A stretch of 20,124 nt of DNA from Zygnema cylindricum (GCA_037447655.1 JBBHKE010001870.1:1-20124); one strand, 5' to 3'; shown: positions 1 through 9,251, counted from the first letter of the stretch. Notes: generated from the sequence alone by a model not told the origin. Translations and numbers: made by a program.

Positions 1-119
1 TGCGGGAATATAATGTAAGGGCCGAACCTCTGAGGTACCGGCCAAGAAGAGAAAATGCCACACGAAGATCAAATCGATCTTGATAGCGAAATGCCAAATC
101 ACGCATTTCGGTATTATAG

Positions 120-422
120 AGCATACGAAAATGGGATAATGACATGGTATCCTTCATCCCTGAAAAGCAAAATTGCATTTTCCCCATGCCCCCCTCTGAA
201 GAGGAAGCCATGTCGTCAAAGGAAGAATGCACTAGTGGTTCCAAAATTGGACCGACCGAAAACTGAAATGTGAGAGGATGGGAAAAGATTTCCTCTGAAA
301 AGTCTCCTTCGGTTCTATCTAGGGATGACCTAGAGGAAACTGAGGATAATAATGAGGTTGTGGTCAATACTGACCGAACAGACGGAGAGCCAGGGGCCGC
401 AACCGAAACTGGTGCGTCGTAG
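120..422 (+). pseudogene. Interrupted open frame of unknown identity
   Basis: One reading frame runs for 101 codons. A TAG at 117-119 closes it upstream, a TGA at 264-266 interrupts it, and a TAG at 420-422 ends it. The first part reads like ordinary protein (WDNDMVSFIPEKQ near the start, then PPSEEEAMSSKEE). The part after the TGA is acidic and Ser/Glu-rich (DDLEETEDNNEVV), as in linkers or the tails of retroelement polyproteins. ATG codons in this frame occur at 186 and 210, but nothing decides between them. I do not recognise the family. It may be the tail of a decayed gag or host exon. Composition is the only support, so a chance frame is quite possible. Confidence 0.25.
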
Positions 423-485
423 ACTCGGAGAAACTAGAAAGATCTAACTGCGGTGGACGGAAAACTGTCTCGCCGCGGGTCGATC

Positions 486-515
486 CGGATTGATAACGTA
501 AGTTATCCCAATCCG
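486..515. repeat. Long imperfect hairpin with GTAA loop
   Basis: CGGATTGATAAC (486-497) pairs with GTTATC and AATCCG (502-507 and 510-515) around a GTAA loop, with a two-base CC bulge. A 12-bp stem closed by a GNRA-type loop is stronger than expected by chance in a short stretch. No gene or element end could be tied to it. Confidence 0.6.
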
Positions 516-628
516 TGGGCATAAACGAAGAGAAAACCCTCGATTACGACTAAGAAAGAACGGAACGGCCTAATCGATGTGCGTCACCAAACCACACAAG
601 ACTAGCTAACACACGAATTCTTTATCAA

Positions 629-871
629 GACCCGGTGGTCAGATCTAGCAAGAAGCCGGAATACCAAAACCTCTACCCTGCAAACAATGGGGCAAGGCCG
701 AAGGGCCAGATCTATAAAAACAAACAGAGAAATATCCAGGCACCTTTCGGTGCAGATCTACAGCGGCACAGACAGAAAATTGTCTAAACAGTGCCACCCA
801 CGGCAAGATCTATAAAAATAAAATCCAATCCAGATAATCACACGGAAACTCAAGGCCACTCACGGCCAGAT
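629..871. repeat. Array of five short hairpins, each followed by AGAT(C)
   Basis: Five small stem-loops lie at 629-640, 696-707, 740-753, 792-805 and 854-867. Their stems differ but stay paired: GACC/GGTC, GGCC/GGCC, GCACC/GGTGC, TGCC/GGCA, GGCC/GGCC. Each stem is followed with no gap by AGATCT (first four) or AGATAG (fifth). Loops are 4 or 6 nt, and the last two are ACCCAC and ACTCAC. The AGAT sites are 67, 46, 52 and 62 bp apart. Outside the hairpin and AGATCTAYA the units share little. The pattern is directly visible; the function is unknown. Confidence 0.65.
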
Positions 872-1541
872 AGCATGCAAGGAAAGCAAGGAAAATGCAA
901 ATGCTCAAAAAGAAAGGTTCGTAATAGAACCAATCCACACCGATCCCTCTACACGAGTGTCCACACTATATCGTGACGAACCTGTACCCGCAAGGCATCG
1001 GGATACTTACAAACACCTTTAATACTCTGGTGAGTACTAAAAGTGAACCGGACTTGGTCGAGGCAAGTCGGATTTTGCAGAGCTCCCTGAAATCGAACCC
1101 GCTCTGATTCCGAATAAACGTGTCAAAAACCACCGCTAAACACCAAAGCAATTAGTATCCTACTAGGGTATGCGTATCAGCGCTATGCCACGCTATACCC
1201 AACTATAAAGCAATGATAATTTTAGGTTATAATTCGTGCAATTCTAATATATATGAATATATCTTTTTATTTTGCTAAGTGTTCCGAATGATTAAGGTTG
1301 GCAAGAGGAAAATAAAGAAAATATCAAATCCAACACAACCCAAACTTCAACAAGGTAGCAAATTAAGTTGCACCAAAGGAAAAAAATATGAGGAATATTG
1401 AGAAAAAATCAAAATAAAACACAAAATACGGTAAAATTGGGCAAAAAGGTTTCCCAAACCCTAATACCACGCTGCAAAAATCAAAAATTTGCGATCAAGG
1501 AATGGTAATATGCTGACCTAGGGTTAAGAATTCCAAAAAAT
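872..1541. other. No gene seen
   Basis: This stretch holds scattered hairpins: GGTTC/GAACC at 916-931, GTACCCG paired with CGGGATAC at 984-1006, and GACTTG/CAAGTC at 1051-1069. From about 1200 the sequence becomes AT-rich. Short open frames on both strands have no recognisable content. Confidence 0.6.
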
Positions 1542-1660
1542 AAACCCTAAATCCGCCCAAACCCTAAATCTGCGGCTCAAACCCTAAATCTGCAGCCAAA
1601 CCCTAATTCCGCAGATTAACCCTAAAAATCTGATACAAAATCAGACCTAAATCTGCAGAA
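1542..1660 (+). repeat. Degenerate 19-20 bp tandem repeat containing teloboxes
   Basis: Units begin near 1542, 1559, 1579, 1598 and 1617, with a weaker one near 1647. The unit resembles AAACCCTAAATCTGCRGC. The AAACCCTAA core is identical to the plant telomere repeat, which also serves as the telobox in plant promoters. A further AAACCCTAA lies near 1455 and a reversed form (TAGGGTTAA) near 1519. Fixed spacing with non-telomeric filler points to local tandem duplication rather than a true interstitial telomere tract. Confidence 0.65.
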
Positions 1661-1683
1661 TAGAAATAGAGTGGCAACAAGAT

Positions 1684-1717
1684 AGAAAGAAAGGATTACA
1701 AGAAAGAAAGGATTACA
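1684..1717. repeat. 17-bp tandem duplication
   Basis: Two perfect copies of AGAAAGAAAGGATTACA lie at 1684-1700 and 1701-1717, followed by a third, degenerate GAAA-rich copy. Confidence 0.8.
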
Positions 1718-1926
1718 AGAAAGAAAGAAAAAGAACAAAACAAAATGTTTTCTTTTTCTTTATAAAATAAATTATATAAATTAAATTATTTTTATAATAT
1801 TTTCTTCAAAGGCAAAACTGAAAGCAAAAGCAATAATGGAGAGAAAGTAGAATGAAGCTTGTAGAAAAATAAAGCAAATTCAAAAGGAAAAAACCAACTC
1901 AAAAATAGCTGGGAGAAAATCTAGAA

Positions 1927-2022
1927 ATGAAAAAAATAGATTTTCTATTGAAAATAATTTAATTTATATATATTATGAAAAAAATAGATTTTCTATTGAA
2001 AATAATTTAATTTATATATATT
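1927..2022. repeat. Perfect 48-bp tandem duplication, AT-rich
   Basis: Positions 1927-1974 and 1975-2022 are the same 48 bases, beginning ATGAAAAAAATAG and ending TATATATATT. The lack of differences suggests a recent slippage or unequal exchange. Confidence 0.85.
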
Positions 2023-2794
2023 TTTCCTTCAGATTTCTTTTATCACACAAAACTGAGAAGTAAAACTGAAAATGAAAGGTAAATAGGCAGGAAAATAGAA
2101 AGACAAAAACATTTTGTTTTGTAAAAACTGAATTTGAAAAGTAATATTTTTTTTATGAAATAAAATTTTTATTTTTAATAATTTATTTTTATAAACATAA
2201 ACTTTTAGAAAATGTGATTTTTAAAAAGTGTAGCTTTTGGACAAGAATGCTAAGCCATGAGGTAGCCACTAGGCTCTCTGGTCTTTATCACATTCCCTAC
2301 AAGAGTTATCCCGTTACGACAGCAAAGCAAGAAATATTCCAACCGGAACAAGGGAAAATCCAAATCCGATCAAAAATATACTCCTTTCAAGCCAACCGAA
2401 ATACAAACAAGACAAAAACACACAACCAAACCGTGAAACTGCCCGAGGAAGGCACAGCAAGGTACAGATGTGCTCCCCCATGATCTCCAATTCCACAAAT
2501 CCACCAAAAGACCAAGTTTTGAGGGAAACCTTCCAGACGTGGCCTTAGGCCGTGTGGATTAAAAACGTGGGCAGAAATAAAAGGGGAATTATTCTTAACC
2601 TATCTAGCCTCTACAGCTAGCTAGCAAGGAGAAGAAAGACACGTGGGCAATCGGTGAGAGAGAGAGCAAGAGAAAAGCTCCGCTGCCAAGAGCTAAATTC
2701 TCTAAGTTTGAGAATTAGGCTAAGTAAGAGCTACACTAGGCCTAAGCAAAATTAGCCTACGTCTAGTCTACTTTACATGCATGAAACTACTAAA
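2023..2794. other. No gene seen; AT-rich then mixed sequence
   Basis: Up to about 2220 the sequence is poly-A/T-rich. From 2220 to 2790 it has balanced composition, with a short GA run near 2655-2668 and direct TAGC/CTAG-type simple motifs. An 89-codon plus-strand frame at 2214-2483 has no recognisable motif and is overlapped by a minus-strand frame, so I do not call it a gene. Confidence 0.5.
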
Positions 2795-2907
2795 GATGTT
2801 GGCCAATAGGCGGCCAACATCGTCTGCCGTACGCTTGACAAAATCCACTGTCCGAGGGTGAAAACCCTCCCTAACTACATGTACGCGCGAACCTACATGG
2901 GTTCGCG
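2795..2907. repeat. Cluster of three strong hairpins
   Basis: There are three perfect stems in 113 bp. GATGTTGGCC (2795-2804) pairs with GGCCAACATC (2812-2821). GAGGGT (2854-2859) pairs with ACCCTC (2864-2869) around GAAA. CGCGAACC (2886-2893) pairs with GGTTCGCG (2900-2907). The cluster immediately precedes the CpG-rich minisatellite. It does not match a helitron end, because no CTRR follows at the expected distance. Confidence 0.75.
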
Positions 2908-3005
2908 ACTTAAATAAATAGATAATGAATCGAAACGTTGCCCGGAAATCGCGATGCGCCTCCAAAAGAAACTTCACGTCGGTACTCCCAAAATCGCGTT
3001 CATAC

Positions 3006-3165
3006 GCACGAAACGAAACATACCGCACGAAACGAACCATAGCGCACGAAATAAAGGGTCTAGCACGAAATACTTGAAATCGCGTCACGTCGCCCAAACG
3101 ATGTTTCGCGTCCAACTTCGAAAATCGTGTACCTACGCACGAAATGAAACATATGGCACGAAATT
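3006..3165. repeat. 19-bp minisatellite, unit GCACGAAAYGAAACATAYC
   Basis: GCACGAAA occurs at 3006, 3025, 3044 and 3063, exactly 19 bp apart each time, and again at 3137 and 3156, also 19 bp apart. The blocks around 2991 and 3120 both begin with AAAATCGYGT, as if a larger unit had also been copied. The filler resembles the 20-bp array that follows. Confidence 0.75.
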
Positions 3166-3200
3166 AGTACCTTTCAAAAAAAAGCTGAAAATATGAATCG

Positions 3201-3500
3201 GAATTTAATTGCACGTGCGAACGAAAATTATGCGCGAGTGCCAAAATCGTGCTTGCATGCATAAAACCGCGCATGCATGCATAAAACCGCGCGCGCGTGC
3301 CTTAAACTGCGCGTGCATACAAAATATCGCGCGTGCGTGCAGAATACCGCACGTGCGTGAGAAATACTGCGCGTGCGTGAGAAATACTGCGCGCGCGTGA
3401 GAAATACAACGCGTGTATGCAAAATACTGCGCGTGCGTGTATTATATCGTGCGCGGACGCCGAATATCGCGCGTGCGGACATGATATCGTGCGCGCGGGC
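3201..3500. repeat. 20-bp CpG-rich minisatellite, about 15 units
   Basis: Fifteen consecutive 20-bp units have a consensus close to GAAATACTGCGCGTGCGTGC. Each has an A/T-rich half and an alternating purine-pyrimidine half (GCGCGTGCGTG). Most differences are C/T or G/A, as expected from decay of methylated CpG. Three units make 60 bp, so several frames on both strands stay open and give spurious Arg/Ala/His-rich frames. These should not be annotated as proteins. Confidence 0.85.
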
Positions 3501-3534
3501 AACCGACGCGATGCGGCAAGACACGGCCGAGATG

Positions 3535-4600
3535 TCCAAAGTATCCTTCTTTTGTTGCATGCGATACACAGTATCCCCGGGTACGAATCGCCTTTGCCAA
3601 GGGACATAACTTCCTGCTCCGGCATTGGTAATACCAAAGCTGATCCCTGTGCTGAGCTGTCTCTAAATTTCCCATAGCCAAAGGTATTTCCCGGTGAAAC
3701 ACTTTGGCCCGGTTTGCAATCAGTTTCTCGACAGTCCTCCGGTTGTCCATTTCCAGCAGTACAACCGCCTGAGCCGAGGCAGCTCCTGGTAGGATGGGAT
3801 GCCGGCCGAAGAGAATGAAGTAAGGGCTATATGAGTGGAGGGAGGCTTGCCTACTGAACCTGTATCCCATGGCAATCCAAGGCACCGGTCTGTCCCATTC
3901 CCCCAAATCCTCTTCAACTGCATATTTTTGTAGTGACCGCTTCTTTGTCTATACGCACCTCTTAGCCAGACCGTCGCCTTGGGGGTGGTCCCGGCAAGTC
4001 AACTGGTGGTCAATAAGGCACTTCTCTAGAAGGTTAGAAAATTCTCCGGCAAACTCGGAACCTTAAACCGTGAGGACCTCTGGCGGGGGCTCCAAATTAG
4101 GACAACACTCTCTGCAAGAATGCGTCCGTGATTGCGTTTGACTCCTTTCGGGGAAGGACCACCACTTCGATCCATTTGGAGAAGTGTTCAATCATTACCA
4201 AAAGAAAACGGTTTCCCCTCCGGCTGGTTGAGAGTGGTCCCAGCAGATCGAGTGACTACCTGTAAAACATTCCCCGGATGGGGAGGGAATGAAGTTTTGT
4301 TCCACCCTTCTTGTCAAAGGTGGCTTTCACCCGGTCACAGGAAGGGCATGTCTGTACCACACGGTTGACCTGGGCTTGAAACTCATGACACCAGTACGAC
4401 CATGTAACAAGTGAGGTTGTTTGTTTTTGTCCGAAGTGCTTGTATTGCTGGTGAAGTCGAACAATGAGGGTTTCCCGATCTACCGGAGGGGAAACCACTT
4501 TCCTTGTCCCATCGGCCCATTTTCTAAGAAGAATACCTCGGTCCCACTCGTAAGCCGCCATCCGCGTCTGAACACGGGACAAATGACTCCTAGCCAAGTG
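3535..4600 (-). pseudogene. Ty3/gypsy integrase, degraded
   Basis: In element order, a zinc-binding region (HQQYKHFG, then CPSCDRVK near 4300-4400) precedes the catalytic core (DLLGPL near 4250; HFSKWIEVV; FGAP; GSEFAGEF), then WIAMGYRFSRQASL and YSPYFILFGRHPILP near 3780-3880. Last comes a C-terminal piece containing GDTVYRMQQKKDTLDISA. This order is typical of plant Ty3/gypsy pol. The first catalytic Asp remains. The second is lost: the codon at 4066-4068 reads Val and is followed by a TAA at 4063-4065. The catalytic Glu reads Lys (GLAKR). An extra base shifts the frame just before the second Asp site. The C-terminus ends abruptly near 3535 at the minisatellite. It is inactive. Confidence 0.88.
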
Positions 4601-4829
4601 AGGAAGAGGGAAACCATTTTGGATGGACTGGAGAGAATTGGTGTCATTCCAAATGTCATTGCGGCACGCTCCAATGGGAGCATGCCCTCGACGTCCGCCG
4701 AAAAAGTCGACAGTTCTCCTTCAGTCCGAGGCAGCCAAATGAAGGTGGAAGAAGCCCGGATAAGTCCCAAGCTAAGCTTCGGGTCTTCATCGTGGCGAGC
4801 CCCTGTAGAGTCTGTGGTGGAAGGGTATG

Positions 4830-5180
4830 GATTCCGGCTCAGTCCGTCTGCATTCCCATGAATCTCCCCAGCTCGGTGGATGGTGCTGAAATCGTATTCC
4901 TGCAAAATGAGAACCCATCTGGCCAGCTTGCATGTCAACTTACTATTCTCCATTATCCATTTGAGAGGTTGGTGGTCCGTAATAGAGGTGAAATGTACTC
5001 CATAGAGGTAAGGCCTGAAGTGCCAGATGGCCCATACTGCGGCAAGTAATTCTCCGTGGTAACTGTTGTAATTCCCCTCGGCCCTGTTATTGCTCCCACT
5101 CGCGTAGGCCACTACGTATTCCGCCTGTGCATCGTCGAATTGTGCCAGCACTGCTCCCAATCTGAACATACACCAATCAG
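4830..5180 (-). pseudogene. Ty3/gypsy RNase H domain
   Basis: A stretch without stops continues the pol gene downstream of reverse transcriptase. RNase H landmarks in order are LGAVLAQFDD, VVAYASGSNN, YHGELLAAVW (catalytic Glu), FRPYLYGVHF, TDHQPLKWIM (catalytic Asp), KLARWVLILQEYDF and HRAGEIHGNADGLSRNP. RNase H removes the RNA strand during reverse transcription. This is the best preserved part of the gypsy relic, and the frame runs on past it to about 4480. A chromosomal RNase H gene would not be flanked by RT and integrase in this way. Confidence 0.88.
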
Positions 5181-5214
5181 TATAAAAGAGGAAAGGTCAC
5201 TGGTGATCACTCAT

Positions 5215-5935
5215 CTAGAGCAACGAATGTTGCTTGAGGGAGTTTTTTAAGAACTCAAAAGCGATTTGTCGTTCTTCTGCACACTGCCACTCCTGGTCTT
5301 TTCGGAATAATTGATTCAATGGCTGGGCGTGGCTGCCAAAATCGGGAATAAACCTCTGATAATAGTTGGCTAGACCTAGGAAAGTGCGGAGGGCAGAAAT
5401 GTCCTGCGGGGGTGGAATGGCGTCGAGCGGTGCCACCTTGACCATGTGGGGACCCACTATCCCAGGGGTCACCTCATGACTAAGATAAATGATTTTTTGC
5501 ACCCCAAAGATTCCCTTCCCCGGATGGCACTTCAAGCCAGCTGCTTGGAGAGCCCGGAGTACTATCTGTATATGCTCCAAGTGTTCTTCGAATGTCTAGG
5601 AGAAAATTATTACATCGTCGATGTAACACCGTGCGCAGTCAATTCCCCGGAGGGCCTCGTCCATAGCTTGTTGGAATTTTGCTGGTGCATTTTTGAGACC
5701 AAATGGCATGTAAAGCCACTAATACAACCTCTATCGTGCCAAAAAAGCTGTCCTCTCTCGGTGCTTTTGCTCCATTCCAATCTGGTGGAATCCATTCTTC
5801 ATATCCAACGTGGATTAAATGGTGGCCCCAACAAGAGAATGGAATATCTCTTAGGCGATTGGCTCCGGCTGGATTTACAACCAAAGGTCCTCCTATGGTA
5901 CACTAGTAAGCAACAAGTTCTGAATTGACGTGAAA
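5215..5935 (-). pseudogene. Ty3/gypsy reverse transcriptase, degraded
   Basis: Upstream of RNase H in element order, the palm motif CYIDDVIIFS is present with its YIDD box at 5614-5625. A TAG at 5596-5598 follows it in frame. The thumb and connection region (LRALQAAGLKCHPGK, LRTFLGLANYYQRFIPDFG) is open at 5215-5580. On the amino-terminal side, pieces of the fingers and palm (GFHQI- and PFGLKNAP-like text) are spread over different frames between 5640 and 5880, so several indels have occurred. It would have copied element RNA into DNA; this copy is dead. Confidence 0.85.
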
Positions 5936-6290
5936 CGTCTAACTTTGACCTGGTGTCATAAATGCTCTGCCCGTCTGTTGGACCTGAACTAGTATCCTTG
6001 ACAGCTAACAGCAAGATCTTCGGGACAATCTTAAAGGTTGCGTGCTGTTCCACAATGTACCCCTCCGCTAGAGCTACGAAAAACGGATGCCATGTAATGG
6101 AGCAACCACCTTTGCCCCGGACTAACTCCGCAGTCAGACCTCCGTTTAAGGTGAACTAAAGTGCGTGGTGCTCCACGGTAAAAATACAAAGTTCTGATCC
6201 GACAGGTTGTCCCCCCCCTTCTCCGTACGCTGGAGTCCGTACAAGGTGGAACGAGGCCCCGGAACTCCTAAAGTGCAAATGTGCCGAAGA
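5936..6290 (-). other. Unresolved junction between gypsy and copia relics
   Basis: A minus-strand frame in 5799-6053 and neighbouring fragments read like ordinary protein (FKIVPKILLLAV). I cannot assign them to the gypsy protease or to the copia polyprotein. The copia match fades near 6290 and the gypsy match starts near 5935. The breakpoint lies somewhere in this stretch. Confidence 0.4.
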
Positions 6291-7790
6291 TGCACACGAG
6301 CTTGACAAAGTATGTAGGAATATGAGGGGATTCCGGTATATCTCCCCCATCTTTTATCTCCCCTGGATCTGCAATCATGTTTTTACTAGTGTCCCTCTTT
6401 GGAAGATCTAAGTCCTCCTCACTCTCGGACTCAAAACTGATTCTGATTTTCGTAGTGTATTTGAAGGGATCAAAAGATTTTCCTTCATCCATGACAACTA
6501 GATGTTTTACCAGAATAATATCTTGTTTAGCTAAATCATCGACTCTATATCCCTTGACATCCTCGTCATATCCCAAAAAATATCCCGGTTTCCCTTTAGC
6601 ATCCAGTTTCCAGTTTTTCTTATCTGTGTCAAGACTGTAAACTTGACTACCGAATACTTTCAAGTGAGAGATATTTGGTTTCCTTCCAACCCATCTCTCA
6701 TAAGGAGTCATCCCTTTAACAACTGTAGTGAGGACTCTATTCTTAATGTAGTTAGCACAGTTCATGGCTTATGCCCAAAATCTTCTTCCTATTTTCTTAT
6801 CTGCCAACATACATCATACACTATCTCACAAAGTCTGGTTTAACCTCTCAGCTACCCCATTGTGTTCCAGATTATTTGGTATAGTTTTTTGATACTGAAC
6901 TCCCTCATCTCTCTAATAATCCTCAAACTGGTTAGAGGTGTACTCTCCCCCAATATCACTCCTTATTCTCTTGATGGGGGTTCCATGCAACTTCTCACTC
7001 CAGGTTTTATATTCTTCAAAGTACTTTGGTGTTTTAGACTTTGTTTTTAAGAAGTAGACTCTAGAATATCTAGACCAATCATCAGTAATTGTCAACATAA
7101 ACCTCTTCCCCCCAACCGAAGGTACTCTTGCTGGTCCCCAGATACTTGTGTGGACCAAATCTAGTACTTTCTCACCTTTATATGTGGCAGTTTTGGGAAA
7201 GGGAAGTCTGTGAGCCTTTCCTTGGGCACAGCCACTACAATCATCCATCATTTCATTATCCCCTAACTGAATGCCTTCTACTACCCCAAGCTTCTTCATT
7301 TCCCTCAGCCTTTCAAAATGCACACGTCCCAAAGGCTTATGCGAGATCATCAAGCTCGGGACACCACCATAGTAAGCACTTTTCTTTTCATTACTCAGGT
7401 TAAGCCTAAACATTCTTTGGCTACCTTTATCTGCTGTGAAGTAGACTTCATCTCCATACTTAGCTGTAAAGACTCCCTTTCTTGTGAAAGTATCAAAATC
7501 TTTGTCATCTAGTACAGAGGTAGACACAAGATTCTTACTCAGCTGAGGAATGTAGAGCATATCTGAGAAGGTGAGAATAGAAGTCTTACCTTTCACTAAG
7601 ACTTTCAGATCTACCAAGCCCACTAGATCTGTGGTAACTACTCTCCCATCCGGATACTCTATTTCCACAGTAGGGATCTTTCCTAGCTTAGTGAAGAGGT
7701 GCATGTCACGACACATATGCATGGATGCACCTACGTCGAGGATCCATCCCTCCTGTGGAGCTTCCTGAATGGCTCCAAGGGCACACTTCC
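6290..7790 (-). pseudogene. Ty1/copia protease and integrase, family A, broken
   Basis: On the minus strand a protease motif comes first (WILDVGASMHMCRDMHLF, near 7700-7765, with Val where Ser or Thr is usual after the catalytic Asp). Next are the GAG-pre-integrase region with CSGCAQGKAHRLPF, and the integrase core (LVHTSIWGP, ITDDWSRY, IRSDIGGEYTS, EHNGVAERL), then CANYIKNRVL, MTPYERWVGRKP and the PGYFLGYDEDVKGY segment. The first catalytic Asp of integrase is Ser (HTS), while the second Asp and the Glu remain. Four stops lie in the main frame, at 6913-6915, 6826-6828, 6814-6816 and 6769-6771. Sequence ends near 6290, so reverse transcriptase is missing. Confidence 0.88.
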
Positions 7791-8895
7791 GTTTTCTGAG
7801 GGATCTCCTTCTCCTCTAGATTCTCGTCAAGAAGAAGCTCCCCATCTTCCTCCTCGGAATTCTCGTCCTCCTCAGTCTCTCCTTTTCCTCGTGTGACCAC
7901 AAGTGCTTTCTTCTTCCCTCCGGAAGAACCCCCTCCACTATTTTCTTTAAACCTCAACTCTGATAGCTTGATGCAATCAGCTATGAAGTGCTCCGGCTTT
8001 TTGCAGAAATGCAAAGGCCCTTTGGAGTCCTTAGTTCTCCAGATTGATCCTTTTCCCCTTTGAAGTTGTTGTATGGTTTTTTCGGATCCTTTCTCCACCG
8101 GTCCGTTCCGGCAGCTAGAGCTTGAACGCTCTTTCCTCCTCTCCAGATCTCGATGGTGTTCTCTTGCACAAGTATCATTCGGACCACGGTGTTCCACTTC
8201 CAAGCACTATCATTCATTTCTTGCACTCGGTACACTATATTTTCATATTCCTCCAGCAACTTCATGATGATAGTCTTAACTTTCATCTTCATAGTGCATG
8301 TTCCTCCGGCACTTTCCATCTCCATGTACAAACAAAAGAGATCGCAACAATAGTCCAACATCTTTCCTCATTTGAAAGTGTAACCCGTCAGCCTTTGCTC
8401 ATCCAGCTGGAGCTCCTGAATTGTGCTAGCTTTATAGATCTCGACTAAGGTCATCTAAAACTCCTCGTCATTGAAGATGTGAAGGTGAGAGGTCGCCAAA
8501 GCTTGAGTGAGGTGCCTCAGAATGAAGTGCTTGGCATTTATGTTGGTGTACTCCCACATCTGAATGTCGTTTTCTTCAGTCTTCACGGCCACCGCTCCGG
8601 GTGCCGTGGCAATAGGAGTGAGAGGTGTCTCCTTTCCTTTCCCCTTTTCGGACACACTGCTGTCCTAATCATCTGTCTTCTCCGTTGGAGCAGATCCTGC
8701 TGCATAAAACCTCACTCCTCCAAACCTTGGTGGAGTTCGTTAAGACGGACGTTTCACTTGTCCACTAACAATACCCCAGTATCGTTTCTCACACAATGCC
8801 CCTGTCATCATAGCTTCCCAATAAATGAACCCAGATCCGTTGAATATGGGCACCGTAGAGGGTGGGCCCATAACTTGCAATTCTGTGTCCCCCAT
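7790..8895 (-). pseudogene. Ty1/copia gag, family A, left copy
   Basis: The frame begins at an ATG at 8893-8895, chosen because the related family B has an ATG at the matching place (13349). The opening includes a PIFNGSGFIYWE motif and EKRYWGIV, as in plant copia gag. Further on are ALATSHLHIF, and a CCHC-type zinc knuckle near 7980-8020 whose first Cys is Leu (LHFCKKPEHFIADC). Stops in the same frame lie at 8740-8742, 8665-8667, 8455-8457 and 8368-8370. Between about 8050 and 7770 the coding text sits in another frame, so two shifts occurred. Gag would form the RNA-packaging particle; this copy cannot. Confidence 0.82.
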
Positions 8896-9090
8896 TTGGA
8901 CCAAAATTGAGAAAGCCTCTAGGTAGATTTCAACTAACCCACTTTCAACTAGAACAACTGCCACCCAAGCAGACAAATATATAATCTAACTACACCCTTG
9001 TGCAGTTTGGACCCCCCCTGAGTCCTCAGCAAGAAAAATCACTGAAAACGCCCAACCAGGCGATTAATTATCTAGTGGCAAAGATGCAAA

Positions 9091-9098
9091 TATTTATA
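9091..9098 (-). promoter_or_regulatory. LTR TATA box, family A left copy
   Basis: The minus strand reads TATAAATA about 780 bp into the LTR. Family B has TATAAAA at the corresponding place (13142). The copy at 11600-11607 is identical. Confidence 0.7.
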
Positions 9099-9175
9099 CA
9101 AGCTTATTGGGAGAGAGGCGGCTACCTCCTTAATTCACTAAGTCCTAAACCCTCTCACAACTTCTATCTACTGAG

Positions 9176-9251
9176 GTACAGAACCAATCATAAGACTGTG
9201 CAGTACAGAAAAGGTACTACAGCCGATGTACTTTCTGTACGGCCTGTGTAC
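9176..9251 (-). promoter_or_regulatory. Cluster of six GTAC cores upstream of the LTR TATA box
   Basis: GTAC occurs at 9248, 9237, 9228, 9214, 9203 and 9176 in element order, with spacings 11, 9, 14, 11 and 27. The last lies about 80 bp upstream of TATA. Family B keeps the same pattern. GTAC is the core bound by plant SBP/SPL factors and by the copper regulator CRR1 of green algae, so a regulatory role is plausible but inferred. The identical cluster in the right copy is at 11685-11760. Confidence 0.55.

Noticed and set aside
2214-2483. 89-codon plus-strand frame
   Set aside because: No motif is recognisable, and an opposing frame covers the same bases. The AT-rich to balanced transition explains its length.
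2795-3500. Hairpins plus regular repeats considered as a CRISPR-like array
   Set aside because: Units are directly adjacent with no unique spacers, the sequence is plant nuclear DNA, and no associated genes exist.
3209-3637. Arg/Ala/His-rich open frames of 63-113 codons on both strands across the minisatellite
   Set aside because: They arise because the 20-bp unit happens to lack stop codons; three units give a 20-residue repeat in several frames at once. No start or coding constraint is visible.
8880-9010. Copia primer-binding site after the LTR
   Set aside because: The usual TGGTATCAGAGC match to initiator tRNA-Met is absent, and alternatives such as TGGCAGTTG are too short to support. 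The LTR inner end is therefore left uncertain.
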